A DNA stretch of 64,000 nt from Gemmobacter caeruleus (GTDB lineage Bacteria > Pseudomonadota > Alphaproteobacteria > Rhodobacterales > Rhodobacteraceae). The position numbers and the translations under genes were made by a program. The notes below the pieces were generated by a model. The model made no database searches. It had not been told where the DNA came from and saw nothing but the letters and a program-made list of their open reading frames with translations. The stretch covers positions 558,001-622,000 of the forward strand of contig NZ_VKKX01000011.1 in the NCBI RefSeq assembly GCF_008271655.1, read 5' to 3'. Each line of letters begins with the position of its first letter. The first letter of the stretch is position 1. Positions 44,900 to 53,072 of this stretch are shown here, piece by piece.

Positions 44900-44984
44900 G
44901 CCGGGCGCCATGACGGGCCCGGCTTCAACCCGAAGGCCCGCCCGGATGCGGGGGGCCTGATTGCATCGCTCAATGAGGATGACC
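44900..44984 (+). promoter_or_regulatory. ROSE-like RNA thermometer in the hsp20 leader
   Basis: Three consecutive hairpins can form. They are GCCGGGC/GCCCGGC (44900-44906 with 44917-44923), GGCCC/GGGCC (44935-44939 with 44953-44957), and a last one, CATC-G-CTC (44964-44971) with GAGGATG (44975-44981) around AAT. The last hairpin contains TCGCT, which fits the ROSE consensus UYGCU. It leaves a bulged G opposite the Shine-Dalgarno sequence and completely hides GAGGA, 5 nt before the ATG. This is the layout of ROSE elements that melt on heat shock and release translation of small heat-shock genes. Confidence 0.6.
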
Positions 44985-45437
44985 ATGCGTAATTTCGACC
45001 TGGCCCCGCTCTATCGTGCCACTGTGGGCTTTGACCGTATCGCCGATCTGATGGATCGCGTTCTGGCCGCCGATGTCGCCCAGCCGACCTATCCGCCCTA
45101 CAATATCGAAAAGACCGACGAGAATGCCTATCGCATCTCGATCGCGGTCGCGGGCTTCACGCCCGAGGAACTGAATGTCGAGGTGCGCGACGGGGCGCTG
45201 TTCGTCACCGCGCGCAAGGCCCCCGACGAGGCTGAGCGCAATTTCCTGCATCGCGGCATCGCCACCCGCGCCTTTGAGCGCCGCTTTGCCCTGGCCGATC
45301 ATGTGCGCGTCTCTGGTGCCAGCCATGAACATGGCATGCTGCATATCGACCTGGTGCGCGAGACGCCCGAGGCGCTGAAGCCCCGCCGGATCGAGATCGC
45401 CCGCGCCGCCGATCTGGTGGATGCGAAGGTGAACTGA
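44985..45437 (+). CDS. Small heat-shock protein, Hsp20 family
   Basis: This ATP-independent holdase chaperone has 150 residues, with an N-terminal R-N-F-D-L-A-P-L-Y-R-A-T-V-G-F-D-R segment (IbpA-like). An alpha-crystallin domain covers about 35-130 (Y-P-P-Y-N-I-E-K, I-S-I-A-V-A-G-F, F-L-H-R-G-I-A-x-R-A-F-E-R-R-F-A-L-A-D). A short P-R-R-I-E-I tail carries the I-x-I-type contact. Start 44985 has GAGGA 5 nt upstream, inside a ROSE-like hairpin. A terminator follows. Confidence 0.94.
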   Translation: MRNFDLAPLYRATVGFDRIADLMDRVLAADVAQPTYPPYNIEKTDENAYRISIAVAGFTPEELNVEVRDGALFVTARKAPDEAERNFLHRGIATRAFERRFALADHVRVSGASHEHGMLHIDLVRETPEALKPRRIEIARAADLVDAKVN

Positions 45438-45441
45438 TCGC

Positions 45442-45465
45442 AAAGGGCCGAACGCGCGGCCCTTT
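45442..45465 (+). terminator. Terminator of hsp20
   Basis: AAAGGGCCG (45442-45450) and CGGCCCTTT (45457-45465) pair perfectly around AACGCG, 4 nt after the stop. Confidence 0.8.
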
Positions 45466-45473
45466 GGCGGGCG

Positions 45474-45530
45474 CCGGAGGGGTTTTGCACCCCTCCGGAC
45501 CTCCCCGCAGGATATTTTTGAACAGATGAA
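45474..45530 (+). repeat. Dispersed intergenic repeat, copy 2, with leading hairpin
   Basis: A hairpin CCGGAGGGG/CCCCTCCGG (45474-45498) is followed by the same core as at 41585-41606 (GGATATTTTTGAACAGATGA at 45510-45529). The hairpin stems of the two copies differ, but the arrangement of hairpin plus core is the same. Confidence 0.75.
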
Positions 45531-45635
45531 GGACAGCGGCGAGAAGATGTGCGGAATCTGCGCCATTTGATCCGCGTCAAGGTGGGGGCGTCGGGGGTGG
45601 GCTAGGGTTTTACCGAAACGACGAAGGAGACACGC

Positions 45636-45872
45636 ATGTCGAACACCCCGCATGAGCTTGCCGAGGAATTTCCGGCGCAGGCGCTCAGGATTTCCGCGCT
45701 GAAGGAACAGGACGCGCATTTCGCCCGGTTGGTCGAGGAATATCACGAGATCAACCGCGCCGTGCATCGGGCCGAAACCCGGGTCGAGGCAGTGTCGGAT
45801 GAGCATGAGGCGGAGCTGCGCAAGAAGCGTGGCGCGCTGAAGGACCAGATCTGGCAGCGCATCAGCGCCTGA
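45636..45872 (+). CDS. YdcH/DUF465-family small protein
   Basis: The 78-residue, highly charged, mostly helical protein contains F-P-A-Q-A-L-R-I-S-A-L-K-E-Q-D-A-H-F-A-R-L-V-E-E-Y-H-E-I-N-R, the DUF465 pattern, ending L-K-K/R-x-R-G-x-L-K-D-Q-I. It probably forms a short antiparallel coiled coil in the cytosol. Function is unknown. GAAGGAG lies before the ATG and a strong terminator follows. Confidence 0.88.
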   Translation: MSNTPHELAEEFPAQALRISALKEQDAHFARLVEEYHEINRAVHRAETRVEAVSDEHEAELRKKRGALKDQIWQRISA

Positions 45873-45896
45873 TCGCGCGTCCTTTCCGCAGGAATA

Positions 45897-45921
45897 GGCC
45901 CGGCGCTGCCGGGCCTTTTTC
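45897..45921. terminator. Terminator after the DUF465 gene
   Basis: AGGCCCGGC (45897-45905) and GCCGGGCCT (45909-45917) flank GCT and are followed by TTTT. The site lies between converging genes and may also serve the leftward pccR. Confidence 0.88.
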
Positions 45922-45927
45922 ATGGCG

Positions 45928-47325
45928 TCATTCGGCGATCTGATAGGGCAGGATGCCGCGCTGATCGGGATCGACGCGCAGCCGCCGTTCCAGCGGCGGG
46001 ACCGAGCGTTGGTGGCAGTCGCGGCGTTCGCAGATGCGGCAGGAGATGCCGATCGGTTCAAAGGCGCCGCGCAGGTCCAGCCCGTCGGCATAGACCAGCG
46101 CATCGGCATGCTGCACCTCGCAGCCCAGCCCGATCGCATAGCGGCGCACCGGCGCATTGAAGCTGCCCCCGGGTTTGGTCACGTCGCGCGCGAGGCAGAG
46201 ATAGCGCACCCCGTCGGGGGTTTCGGCCAGCTGGCGCAGGAATTGCCCCGGGGTTTCAAAGGCGCGATGCACATTCCAGAGCGGGCAGGCCCCGCCGAAG
46301 CGGGCGAATTGCAGCCGCGTGGCGGAGTGGCGTTTGGTGATGGTGCCGGCCTGATCGACGCGCACGAAGAAGAAGGGGATGCCCTTGGCCCCCGGCCGTT
46401 GCAGGGTGGAGAGGCGATGCGCCACCTGTTCGATACTGGCGCCGAACAGGTCGGCCAGCCGTTCCAGATCGTGTCTTTCGTCCAGTGCCGCCTGCTGAAA
46501 CGCGCGATAGGGCAGCAGGGCCGCGCCGGCGAAATAGTTGGCCAGCCCGATCTTGGCGATGTCGCGGGCCTCGGGCGTGGCGAAACGGGCGAGATCGAGC
46601 GTCGCCTCCAGCAGGTCATCCTGTGTGGCGAGGGCGACCTGATAGAGCAACTGGAACCGCTGGGTTGGCCCCGAGGCACGGCCCGACACCGCAAGGCGCC
46701 GCGTGGCGGGGTCAAAGTGGCGCAATTGTCCGGTGTCGGAAAACTGCAAGTCGATACCGGCCTTTGACAGGGTATCTGTTGCGATGAAAAGCGGGTCTTT
46801 TCGGGTGCCTGCGGGCATTGCGTAATGTTCCGCGGCGCGGTCGATCGCATCAAGATAATTGTCGCAATAGTGAAAGAAATCGCGCACCTCCTCCCACGGG
46901 CTCGGGCGGAGGGCGGCGTCTTCGCGGCCCAGGGCCTCATCCAGCGAGGCCAGGCGTTCATGGGTTTGGCGATAGGCGCGGTGCAGGTCGAGAAAGGCCC
47001 GCGCCAGCGCCGGCGCGTTGGAAGCGGCCAGCCGCAGATCGGCCAAAGGCGGGCTGCCGCTCTGGAATACCGGATCGGCGAGGGCCTCGCGCATGTCCGA
47101 CACGATGCGTTCGGCATCGCCTGTGGTCAGTTCGGTCACGTCAAAGCCGAATTCCTGCACCAGCGACAGCACCACCGCAGCCGAGACCGGGCGGTGGTTG
47201 TTTTCCATCTGGTTGAGATAGGGCAGCGACACGCCCAGCTTGTCGGCAAAGGCCTTTTGCGTCACCCCCAGCCGCCCGCGCAATTCGCGCAGCTTCACCC
47301 CGGCATAGAGCTTTTGCGTGGTCAT
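45928..47325 (-). CDS. pccR: Short-chain fatty acyl-CoA regulator, PccR type
   Basis: The 465-residue regulator has an N-terminal XRE-type HTH (about 5-60, G-V-T-Q-K-A-F-A-D-K-L-G-V-S-L-P-Y-L-N-Q-M-E-N). A middle IrrE-like domain (about 165-290) and a C-terminal domain ending in C-R-I-C-E-R-R-D-C-H-Q-R follow, the ScfR/RamB/PccR architecture. In Rhodobacter, PccR senses propionyl-CoA-level metabolites and controls pccB. The start at 47325 follows AAAGGGAGGGG. TTTGCAAA-type sites lie in its own promoter and before pccB. Confidence 0.92.
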   Translation of the reverse strand: MTTQKLYAGVKLRELRGRLGVTQKAFADKLGVSLPYLNQMENNHRPVSAAVVLSLVQEFGFDVTELTTGDAERIVSDMREALADPVFQSGSPPLADLRLAASNAPALARAFLDLHRAYRQTHERLASLDEALGREDAALRPSPWEEVRDFFHYCDNYLDAIDRAAEHYAMPAGTRKDPLFIATDTLSKAGIDLQFSDTGQLRHFDPATRRLAVSGRASGPTQRFQLLYQVALATQDDLLEATLDLARFATPEARDIAKIGLANYFAGAALLPYRAFQQAALDERHDLERLADLFGASIEQVAHRLSTLQRPGAKGIPFFFVRVDQAGTITKRHSATRLQFARFGGACPLWNVHRAFETPGQFLRQLAETPDGVRYLCLARDVTKPGGSFNAPVRRYAIGLGCEVQHADALVYADGLDLRGAFEPIGISCRICERRDCHQRSVPPLERRLRVDPDQRGILPYQIAE

Positions 47326-47337
47326 ACTGCCCCTCCC

Positions 47338-47366
47338 TTTGCTAAAGAGCATGTCGCCTTTGCAAA
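47338..47366. promoter_or_regulatory. Putative PccR sites in the pccR promoter
   Basis: TTTGCTAA (47338-47345) and the palindrome TTTGCAAA (47359-47366) lie 13-41 bp upstream of the pccR start. The motif is the type I recall for PccR/RamB-family binding, so autoregulation is likely. Confidence 0.6.
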
Positions 47367-47414
47367 TCTTGCCTGTCAAGCTGCCGCAACAGGGTTAAGG
47401 CCGCGTAAACGGGA

Positions 47415-48635
47415 TCAGCCCGGCAGGCCCAGGGCCCGCGCGCGCCGGATCACCCACAGGATCGCCAGCACCGAGCCGACCGAGGTCGCCAGCATCAGCG
47501 CGACCAGCGGGCGTTCGGTGGCGCCGGGGGGCAGCAGGATGCCGGCCAGGGCTGCCAATGCCGCGCCGCCGCCGATATTGATCGCCCCGCCCAGCCCCGA
47601 GGCGGTGCCCGACAGATCGGGGCGCACGGAGAGGATGCCCGCATTGGCATTGGGCAGGCAGACGCCATTGCCGGCCCCCATGACCAGCGTCAGCCCGAAG
47701 AACAGGAAGGGCCCCATCGCCCCGGCCAGCGACACGGCCAGCAGCCCCGAACAGGCCAGCGTGGTGATCAGCGTGCCGATCAGCACCATCCGGTTCATGC
47801 CGATCCGCACCGAATAGCGCCCGGCAAAGAAATTGCCGCCCGCATAGCCCACGGCGGTCAGCGCGAACAGCAGCCCGATCTGGGTGGAGCCGAGGCCGAA
47901 GACCTCGGTCCCGACATAGGGCGCGCCGCCGAGATAGGCGAAGAAGCAGCCCGAGGACAGCGCCGCCGCCAGGCAATAGCCCCAGAAGCGCTGCGATGTC
48001 AGCAGCCGCGGATATTGCGCGATCTGTTCCCCCAGCCCAAGGCCCGAGGGGCGCGAGGTCTCGCCCAGGTCGCGCCAGCACAGCCAGGTCACCGCCAGCC
48101 CCGCCAGCAGCAGGAAGCCGAAACTGGCCTGCCAGCCCAGGGCCTCGTCCAGCACGCCGCCGATGACCGGGCCGATCATCGGAACCAGGCTCATGCCCAT
48201 GGTGACATAGCCGATCATCGAGGCCGCGCGGGCATCCGACACCATGTCGCGCACGATGGCGCGGCTGAGCACCATGCCGGCGGCGATGACGGCTTGTGCC
48301 ATGCGGGCGATCAGAAAGGTCTCCGCCGTCGGGGCCAGCAGCACCGCGACAGTCGCGATCAGAAACAGCAAAAGCGACCCCAGCACCACCTTGCGCCGCC
48401 CGTACCGGTCGGAGATCGGGCCGATCAGCACCTGAAGCCCCGCCGACAGCGCAAGGTAGAGCGCGACCGAAAGCTGCATCGTGGCATAGGGCACGCCATA
48501 CCAGGCCGCCATCGAGGGCAGCGAGGGCAGAAAGATGTTCATCGACAGCGCCGAAACCCCGGCCAGCAGGGTCAGCGTCAGCACGGTGGGCGGGGTGGTC
48601 GGGTCCAGAAGGCGGGACTGTGGAAGATCGGACAT
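47415..48635 (-). CDS. MFS drug-resistance transporter, Bcr/CflA family
   Basis: The 406-residue inner-membrane protein has about 12 hydrophobic segments. It carries the MFS motif G-P-I-S-D-R-Y-G-R-R-K-V between helices 2 and 3, and the Bcr/CflA features F-L-P-S-L-P-S-M and R-A-I-V-R-D-M. It should be a proton-coupled exporter of drugs or metabolites. It lies between pccR and pccB on the minus strand without an obvious link to propionate metabolism. Confidence 0.92.
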   Translation of the reverse strand: MSDLPQSRLLDPTTPPTVLTLTLLAGVSALSMNIFLPSLPSMAAWYGVPYATMQLSVALYLALSAGLQVLIGPISDRYGRRKVVLGSLLLFLIATVAVLLAPTAETFLIARMAQAVIAAGMVLSRAIVRDMVSDARAASMIGYVTMGMSLVPMIGPVIGGVLDEALGWQASFGFLLLAGLAVTWLCWRDLGETSRPSGLGLGEQIAQYPRLLTSQRFWGYCLAAALSSGCFFAYLGGAPYVGTEVFGLGSTQIGLLFALTAVGYAGGNFFAGRYSVRIGMNRMVLIGTLITTLACSGLLAVSLAGAMGPFLFFGLTLVMGAGNGVCLPNANAGILSVRPDLSGTASGLGGAINIGGGAALAALAGILLPPGATERPLVALMLATSVGSVLAILWVIRRARALGLPG

Positions 48636-48683
48636 GGGGACAGGGCTAGGCCGTGGGGGGCGCCCTGTCCATCCCGTCCGCGA

Positions 48684-49034
48684 CTACCACTTGTGAAAAA
48701 TGAAAAAGGCGCCAAGCGCGATGAAGGAAAATCCGACCAGATGGTTCCAGGTTAACGGTTCCTTCAGGAAGAACACCGAAAACACCCCGAAGACGCAGAG
48801 CGTGATGACCTCCTGAATGGTCTTCAATTCGGCGGCAGAGAAATGGCTATGGCCGATCCGGTTCGCGGGCACCATCAGCATGTATTCGAACAGCGCGATG
48901 CCCCAGGAGATGAAGATGACCGCGATCAGTGGCGCGCCCTTGAACTTCAAGTGGCCATACCAGGCGAATGTCATGAAGATGTTGGAGGCGAGCAGTAAGC
49001 CGATAGTGACGACAGGAACGGGCAGGGCGGGCAT
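48684..49034 (-). CDS. DUF486/DMT-superfamily small membrane protein
   Basis: The 116-residue protein has four hydrophobic helices and the DUF486 pattern M-T-F-A-W-Y-G-H-L-K, S-W-G-I-A-L-F-E-Y-x-L-M-V-P-A-N-R-I-G and L-G-A-F-F-I-F-H. It resembles a half-size transporter of the drug/metabolite type that would work as a dimer. The start at 49034 has AAAGGAG upstream. Its promoter shares the gap with pccB. Confidence 0.88.
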   Translation of the reverse strand: MPALPVPVVTIGLLLASNIFMTFAWYGHLKFKGAPLIAVIFISWGIALFEYMLMVPANRIGHSHFSAAELKTIQEVITLCVFGVFSVFFLKEPLTWNHLVGFSFIALGAFFIFHKW

Positions 49035-49093
49035 GGCGGTCTCCTTTCCCGCTGGCATGGCGCGGGGCGCGGAACTTGGCAAGGGGGCGTAAG

Positions 49094-49133
49094 TTTGCAA
49101 TTTGCAACTTGCGATCTGCCAATAATTTGCAAA
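49094..49133. promoter_or_regulatory. Putative PccR operator array before pccB
   Basis: TTTGCAA occurs twice in direct tandem (49094-49107). It is followed by two decaying 7-mers (CTTGCGA, TCTGCCA), a 4-bp spacer and the palindrome TTTGCAAA (49126-49133). This stands 71-110 bp before the pccB start, where a PccR-type regulator is expected to bind. The same palindrome is in the pccR promoter. Confidence 0.7.
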
Positions 49134-49203
49134 TTTTCGGAATTTCGTTTTGCAGGGCGGCCGCGCAAGAATATTGTGCGCACGATTCCCCGGGAGGACC
49201 GCC

Positions 49204-50736
49204 ATGAAAGACATCCTGCAAGAGCTTGAGACCCGCCGCGCCGTCGCCCGCGCCGGCGGTGGCCAGCGCCGCGTCGAGGCCCAGCATGCCAAGGGCAAGC
49301 TGACCGCCCGCGAACGGATCGAGCTTCTGCTGGACGAGGGCAGCTTCGAAGAGTTCGACATGTTCGTGCGCCATCGCTGCACCGATTTCGGCATGGAGGC
49401 CGACCGCCCCGCCGGTGACGGCGTGGTGACCGGCTGGGGCACGATCAATGGCCGCCAGGTCTATGTGTTCAGCCAGGATTTCACCGTCTTCGGCGGCTCG
49501 CTGTCGGAAACTCATGCGCAAAAGATCTGCAAGATCATGGACATGGCGATGCAGAACGGGGCGCCGGTGATCGGGCTGAACGACAGCGGCGGCGCCCGTA
49601 TCCAGGAGGGCGTGGCCAGCCTTGCCGGCTATGCCGAGGTGTTCCAGCGCAACATCATGGCCTCGGGCGTGGTGCCGCAGATCAGCGTCATCATGGGCCC
49701 CTGCGCCGGCGGCGCGGTCTACAGCCCCGCGATGACCGACTTCATCTTTATGGTGAAGGACACGTCTTACATGTTCGTGACCGGCCCCGATGTGGTGAAG
49801 ACGGTGACGAATGAGGTGGTCACCGCAGAGGAGCTGGGCGGCGCCAGCACCCATACCCGCAAGTCGAGCGTGGCCGACGGCGCCTTTGAAAACGACGTGG
49901 AGGCGCTGGCCGAGGTGCGGCGTCTGGTCGATTTCCTGCCGCTCAACAACCGCGACAAGGCGCCGGTGCGCCCCTTCTTTGACGATCCGGCCCGGGTGGA
50001 GGACAGCCTCGATACGCTGATCCCCGACAACCCGAACCAGCCCTATGACATGAAGGAACTGATCGCGAAGATCGCCGATGAGGGCGATTTCTACGAGATT
50101 CAAAAGGATTACGCGGCGAATATCATCACCGGCTTTGTCCGCATCGAAGGGCAGACCGTGGGTGTCGTCGCCAATCAGCCGATGGTGCTGGCGGGCTGTC
50201 TCGATATCGATTCCAGCCGCAAGGCCGCGCGTTTCGTGCGCTTTTGCGATGCGTTCGAGATCCCGATCCTGACCTTGGTCGATGTGCCCGGCTTCCTGCC
50301 CGGCACCAGCCAGGAATATGGCGGCGTCATCAAGCACGGGGCGAAACTGCTGTTTGCCTATGGCGAGGCGACGGTGCCGAAGGTCACGGTCATCACCCGC
50401 AAGGCCTATGGTGGTGCCTATGACGTGATGGCGTCGAAACACCTGCGCGGCGATTTCAACTATGCCTGGCCCACGGCGGAAATCGCGGTGATGGGCGCCA
50501 AGGGCGCGACAGAGATCCTCTATCGCTCGGAACTGGGCGACAAGGACAAGATCGCCGCCCGCACCAAGGATTACGAAGATCGCTTCGCCAATCCCTTTGT
50601 CGCGGCCGAACGGGGCTTCATCGACGAGGTGATCCAGCCGCGTTCGACCCGCCGGCGGGTCGCCCGGGCCTTTGCGTCGCTGCGCGGCAAGAAGCTGGCA
50701 AACCCCTGGAAGAAGCACGATAACATCCCCCTGTAA
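49204..50736 (+). CDS. pccB: Propionyl-CoA carboxylase beta subunit
   Basis: This is the carboxyltransferase subunit, which moves CO2 from biotin to propionyl-CoA to give methylmalonyl-CoA. The 510-residue protein has the N-terminal [18 protein letters not shown]. The acyl-CoA-binding [12 protein letters not shown] and [11 protein letters not shown] motifs and the biotin-side D-V-P-G-F-L-P-G and K-A-Y-G-G-A-Y motifs are visible. The start at 49204 follows CGGGAGGACC. The alpha subunit gene is 2.7 kb downstream, separated by five small genes. Confidence 0.97.
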   Translation: MKDILQELETRRAVARAGGGQRRVEAQHAKGKLTARERIELLLDEGSFEEFDMFVRHRCTDFGMEADRPAGDGVVTGWGTINGRQVYVFSQDFTVFGGSLSETHAQKICKIMDMAMQNGAPVIGLNDSGGARIQEGVASLAGYAEVFQRNIMASGVVPQISVIMGPCAGGAVYSPAMTDFIFMVKDTSYMFVTGPDVVKTVTNEVVTAEELGGASTHTRKSSVADGAFENDVEALAEVRRLVDFLPLNNRDKAPVRPFFDDPARVEDSLDTLIPDNPNQPYDMKELIAKIADEGDFYEIQKDYAANIITGFVRIEGQTVGVVANQPMVLAGCLDIDSSRKAARFVRFCDAFEIPILTLVDVPGFLPGTSQEYGGVIKHGAKLLFAYGEATVPKVTVITRKAYGGAYDVMASKHLRGDFNYAWPTAEIAVMGAKGATEILYRSELGDKDKIAARTKDYEDRFANPFVAAERGFIDEVIQPRSTRRRVARAFASLRGKKLANPWKKHDNIPL

Positions 50737-50764
50737 CGCGTTACCGCAAACAAGGGGGTAGTCC

Positions 50765-51526
50765 ATGCGGCTGGAGATCGACATCGGGGCAGAGGCCAGG
50801 GACAGCGTCATCGCGGCGCTGGACTTTGCGGCCCTGTCACGCGGCGACCTGATGAACCTGATCCTGCAAAGGTCGGAGGTCATGTTCGATCGTCCGAAAT
50901 CGGGCCGCATCATCAAGGCCTGGAACGAGGGCGACGAGGCGCCGATCAATGCCGTGATCGACGATATGGGCCAGACCATCGCGCAGCGTGCCGCCGGGGT
51001 GATCCGTGCGGAATATCGCGCGCTGGAGCCGGTCTTGCGCGACCTGGCGCCGCGGCGGGTGGCCGATATCGGCTGTGGCTATGCGCTGTTCGACCTGTTC
51101 CTCGGGCAGGAGCTGGGCTGCGAACTGCTGCTGATCGACCTTGAATCGAATGAGCGGCGCCACTTTGGTTTCGCCAAGGAGGGCGCCGCCTATTCCAGCC
51201 TGGCCGTTGCGCGCAAGCTGCTGGAAGATAACGGTATTCCGGCGGATCGGGTCGCCACGCTCAACCCCCGCGACACCGCGCCCGAAACGGCGGGGCCGGT
51301 CGATCTGGCGGTCAGCTTCCTGTCTTGCGGCTTTCACTATCCGGTCGATCTTTACCTGCCTTTCCTGGAACAGGCGCTGGCCCCCGATGGTGCCGCGATC
51401 CTTGACTTGCGCGAGGCGACGGCGGTTGAGCAGGCGGCAAAGCTGGCCCGGCTGGGCAGCCTGACCGACCTTCCCGCCCCGCCCAAGGCGCGGCGCGTCT
51501 TGTTGCGCAAGGGGGCGAGGGCATGA
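50765..51526 (+). CDS. Putative SAM-dependent methyltransferase, unassigned
   Basis: The 253-residue cytosolic protein has a Rossmann-type motif V-A-D-I-G-C-G-Y-A-L-F-D-L-F (about 98-111), an acidic strand-2 end L-L-L-I-D-L-E and a strand-4 segment D-L-A-V-S-F-L-S-C-G-F-H-Y-P. The N-terminal 90 residues are unassigned. Methyl acceptor is unknown. It starts 28 bp after pccB and overlaps the next gene by 4 nt, so it is probably transcribed with pccB. Confidence 0.7.
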   Translation: MRLEIDIGAEARDSVIAALDFAALSRGDLMNLILQRSEVMFDRPKSGRIIKAWNEGDEAPINAVIDDMGQTIAQRAAGVIRAEYRALEPVLRDLAPRRVADIGCGYALFDLFLGQELGCELLLIDLESNERRHFGFAKEGAAYSSLAVARKLLEDNGIPADRVATLNPRDTAPETAGPVDLAVSFLSCGFHYPVDLYLPFLEQALAPDGAAILDLREATAVEQAAKLARLGSLTDLPAPPKARRVLLRKGARA

Positions 51527-51921
51527 CCGGCGAACCCTTCCGCACACCCGAAGACGGGCTGGTCGTGCTGGTCGGCGGCAACGAGGCGATTACCGTGCCG
51601 TCGGGACAGGACGTGACCTTGCAGGACGTGATCTGGAGCGAGGCCGGCCCCGCGGGCCTTGCGCTGCGTTTTCGCTTCGTGGCGCCGCGCATCGCGCGCA
51701 TGGGCGGCGACATCGCCTTTGAGGTCGCCTCGGAGGACATGATGGCGCTGTGCGAGAGCTATGCCCTGCCGCGCATCGCGGAATTCGGTCCGGCGCCCCG
51801 GCAGGTCATCATCTCGCTTGCGGCGCAGCCCTTGCCCTTTGGCGAGGCGGCCCCCGATGTCACCCAGTATTTCGAGGCCTATCGCATCGAAAACGGCACC
51901 TGCATCTGGGAGATGTTCTGA
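51523..51921 (+). CDS. DUF6497-like protein
   Basis: The 132-residue protein with alternating short strands contains T-V-P-S-G-Q-x-V, A-L-R-F-R-F-V-A-P-R-I and a C-terminal Y-R-I-E-N-G-T-C-I-W-E-M-F. This matches the DUF6497 family seen in Rhodobacterales. No signal peptide is seen with this start. The ATGA overlap with the preceding methyltransferase-like gene suggests coupled translation. Function is unknown. Confidence 0.75.
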   Translation: MTGEPFRTPEDGLVVLVGGNEAITVPSGQDVTLQDVIWSEAGPAGLALRFRFVAPRIARMGGDIAFEVASEDMMALCESYALPRIAEFGPAPRQVIISLAAQPLPFGEAAPDVTQYFEAYRIENGTCIWEMF

Positions 51922-52129
51922 TGAAAACGCAATATGTTGTGGGCCGTTCTTCCAGTGCTGGCCATTCTGATGCAGGCCGGACACAGCCGGCCGGCGCGCC
52001 GCTTTCGCCGTGTCAATCGGTCGGGTTTGGCGGTATTCTCGGGGCGAAGCGCAAGCAAACGCTTCGGATCCCGAAACGGGGGCGCGGCCGCATCCCGGCC
52101 CCGACCCTCCAAGAAAAGTGGAGCAGAGG

Positions 52130-52273
52130 ATGTCGAACAGTATCCGTATCACGCTGGCTGTCTGCACGCTGGCTTTCCTCGCCGCTTGCGGCGGTGCCAA
52201 GCAGGACGAAGTCGTCTATGTGGATGAACCGGCCGTCTCGAACGAGCCCGTGTTCACCGGCAAATACAAGTAA
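52130..52273 (+). CDS. Very small lipoprotein (47 aa)
   Basis: A lipoprotein signal peptide with lipobox L-A-A-C (Cys20) is followed by a 27-residue acidic mature part with V-V-Y-V-D-E-P and ending F-T-G-K-Y-K. GCAGAGG lies just before the ATG. Short lipoproteins with an F-x-G-K-Y ending occur at this position in relatives, as I recall. Function is unknown. A perfect hairpin follows 10 nt after the stop. Confidence 0.7.
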   Translation: MSNSIRITLAVCTLAFLAACGGAKQDEVVYVDEPAVSNEPVFTGKYK

Positions 52274-52282
52274 TCTTCCGGC

Positions 52283-52306
52283 GCGGGCCGCGCAGGCGCG
52301 GCCCGC
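52283..52306 (+). terminator. Strong hairpin after the small lipoprotein gene
   Basis: GCGGGCCGCG (52283-52292) and CGCGGCCCGC (52297-52306) form a perfect 10-bp stem with loop CAGG. There is no T run, so attenuation or RNA 3'-end protection is as likely as termination. Confidence 0.45.
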
Positions 52307-52339
52307 CCATCCCCGCCCCTTCGGACAGGAGGGCGCGGC

Positions 52340-52738
52340 ATGCTGAAGCATCGTGGCTTTCCCGGCCGGATGACCGGCACCGATTACCAGTTCACCATCC
52401 GCCGCGCCAATGTGAAGGAAGGTGCGACGAAACTGATCCGGCGTGAACGCTTCAAGGATCGCAAGAACCTCGACCGTGCTGCCGACAGCGCCTTCATGGC
52501 CGCACTCTGGGCCTATTTCGGCGAAGAACCCTTTGAACGCGGCAATCTGGATGCCGGGCGGCTGTCCTGGCTGTTCGGGCGCGAGGTGGTCGCCGCCGAA
52601 GACCCGTTCGACCCCAGCTCTTACGACGCGCTGCTGCGCATCGACGCCAAGCGCGCACAGGCCTCTTTCCCCGAAGTCTTTGCCGAAGACGCCGAAGAAC
52701 CGGCCTTCGACGACTGGGACGACGAGGAGGAAGACTGA
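52340..52738 (+). CDS. Conserved hypothetical protein with acidic tail
   Basis: The 132-residue cytosolic protein has a basic N-terminal half (R-G-F-P-G-R-M-T-G-T-D-Y-Q-F-T-I-R-R-A-N-V-K-E-G) and an extremely acidic C-terminus (E-D-A-E-E-P-A-F-D-D-W-D-D-E-E-E-D). AGGAGGGC precedes the ATG. No known domain is recognised. It belongs to the group of small genes between pccB and pccA. Confidence 0.72.
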   Translation: MLKHRGFPGRMTGTDYQFTIRRANVKEGATKLIRRERFKDRKNLDRAADSAFMAALWAYFGEEPFERGNLDAGRLSWLFGREVVAAEDPFDPSSYDALLRIDAKRAQASFPEVFAEDAEEPAFDDWDDEEED

Positions 52739-53072
52739 GCATGTTTCCGCGCAACCCAGGGGTCTTCGGGCGGCTTTTCGCGCAAGCATGGCTTGCGGCG
52801 GAAATTCCCTTTGCCGTGGCCGGGTTGCGTGCCCATCTTCTGTCCGAGGCGGTGCGTCCCCTTGTGTCCGCCATCCGCAGGGCGGGGTTTGTCGTGAACC
52901 CGTCCTGTGACCCTTCCCTTGACCCTTCGTCCGGTCCCGCGCGGACCGGACGCCTTTCCCCGGATCGGCAAGGCTCCGCGCACGATTGCGTGCCCGCCAC
53001 CGAACACGGCTTTTCGCCGCCGATCCATGCGCTACACTTGGCCCACAGAACAATCCTGAACGGAGGCCGAGC
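52739..53072 (+). other. Gap of 334 bp before a YMGG-like lipoprotein gene
   Basis: An open frame starts at 52741, directly after the previous stop, and continues across the downstream lipoprotein gene. Its composition (repeated P-S, R and A runs) and lack of motifs make it unconvincing. The stretch has several GC-rich hairpins but no assignable promoter. I call no gene here. Confidence 0.45.
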
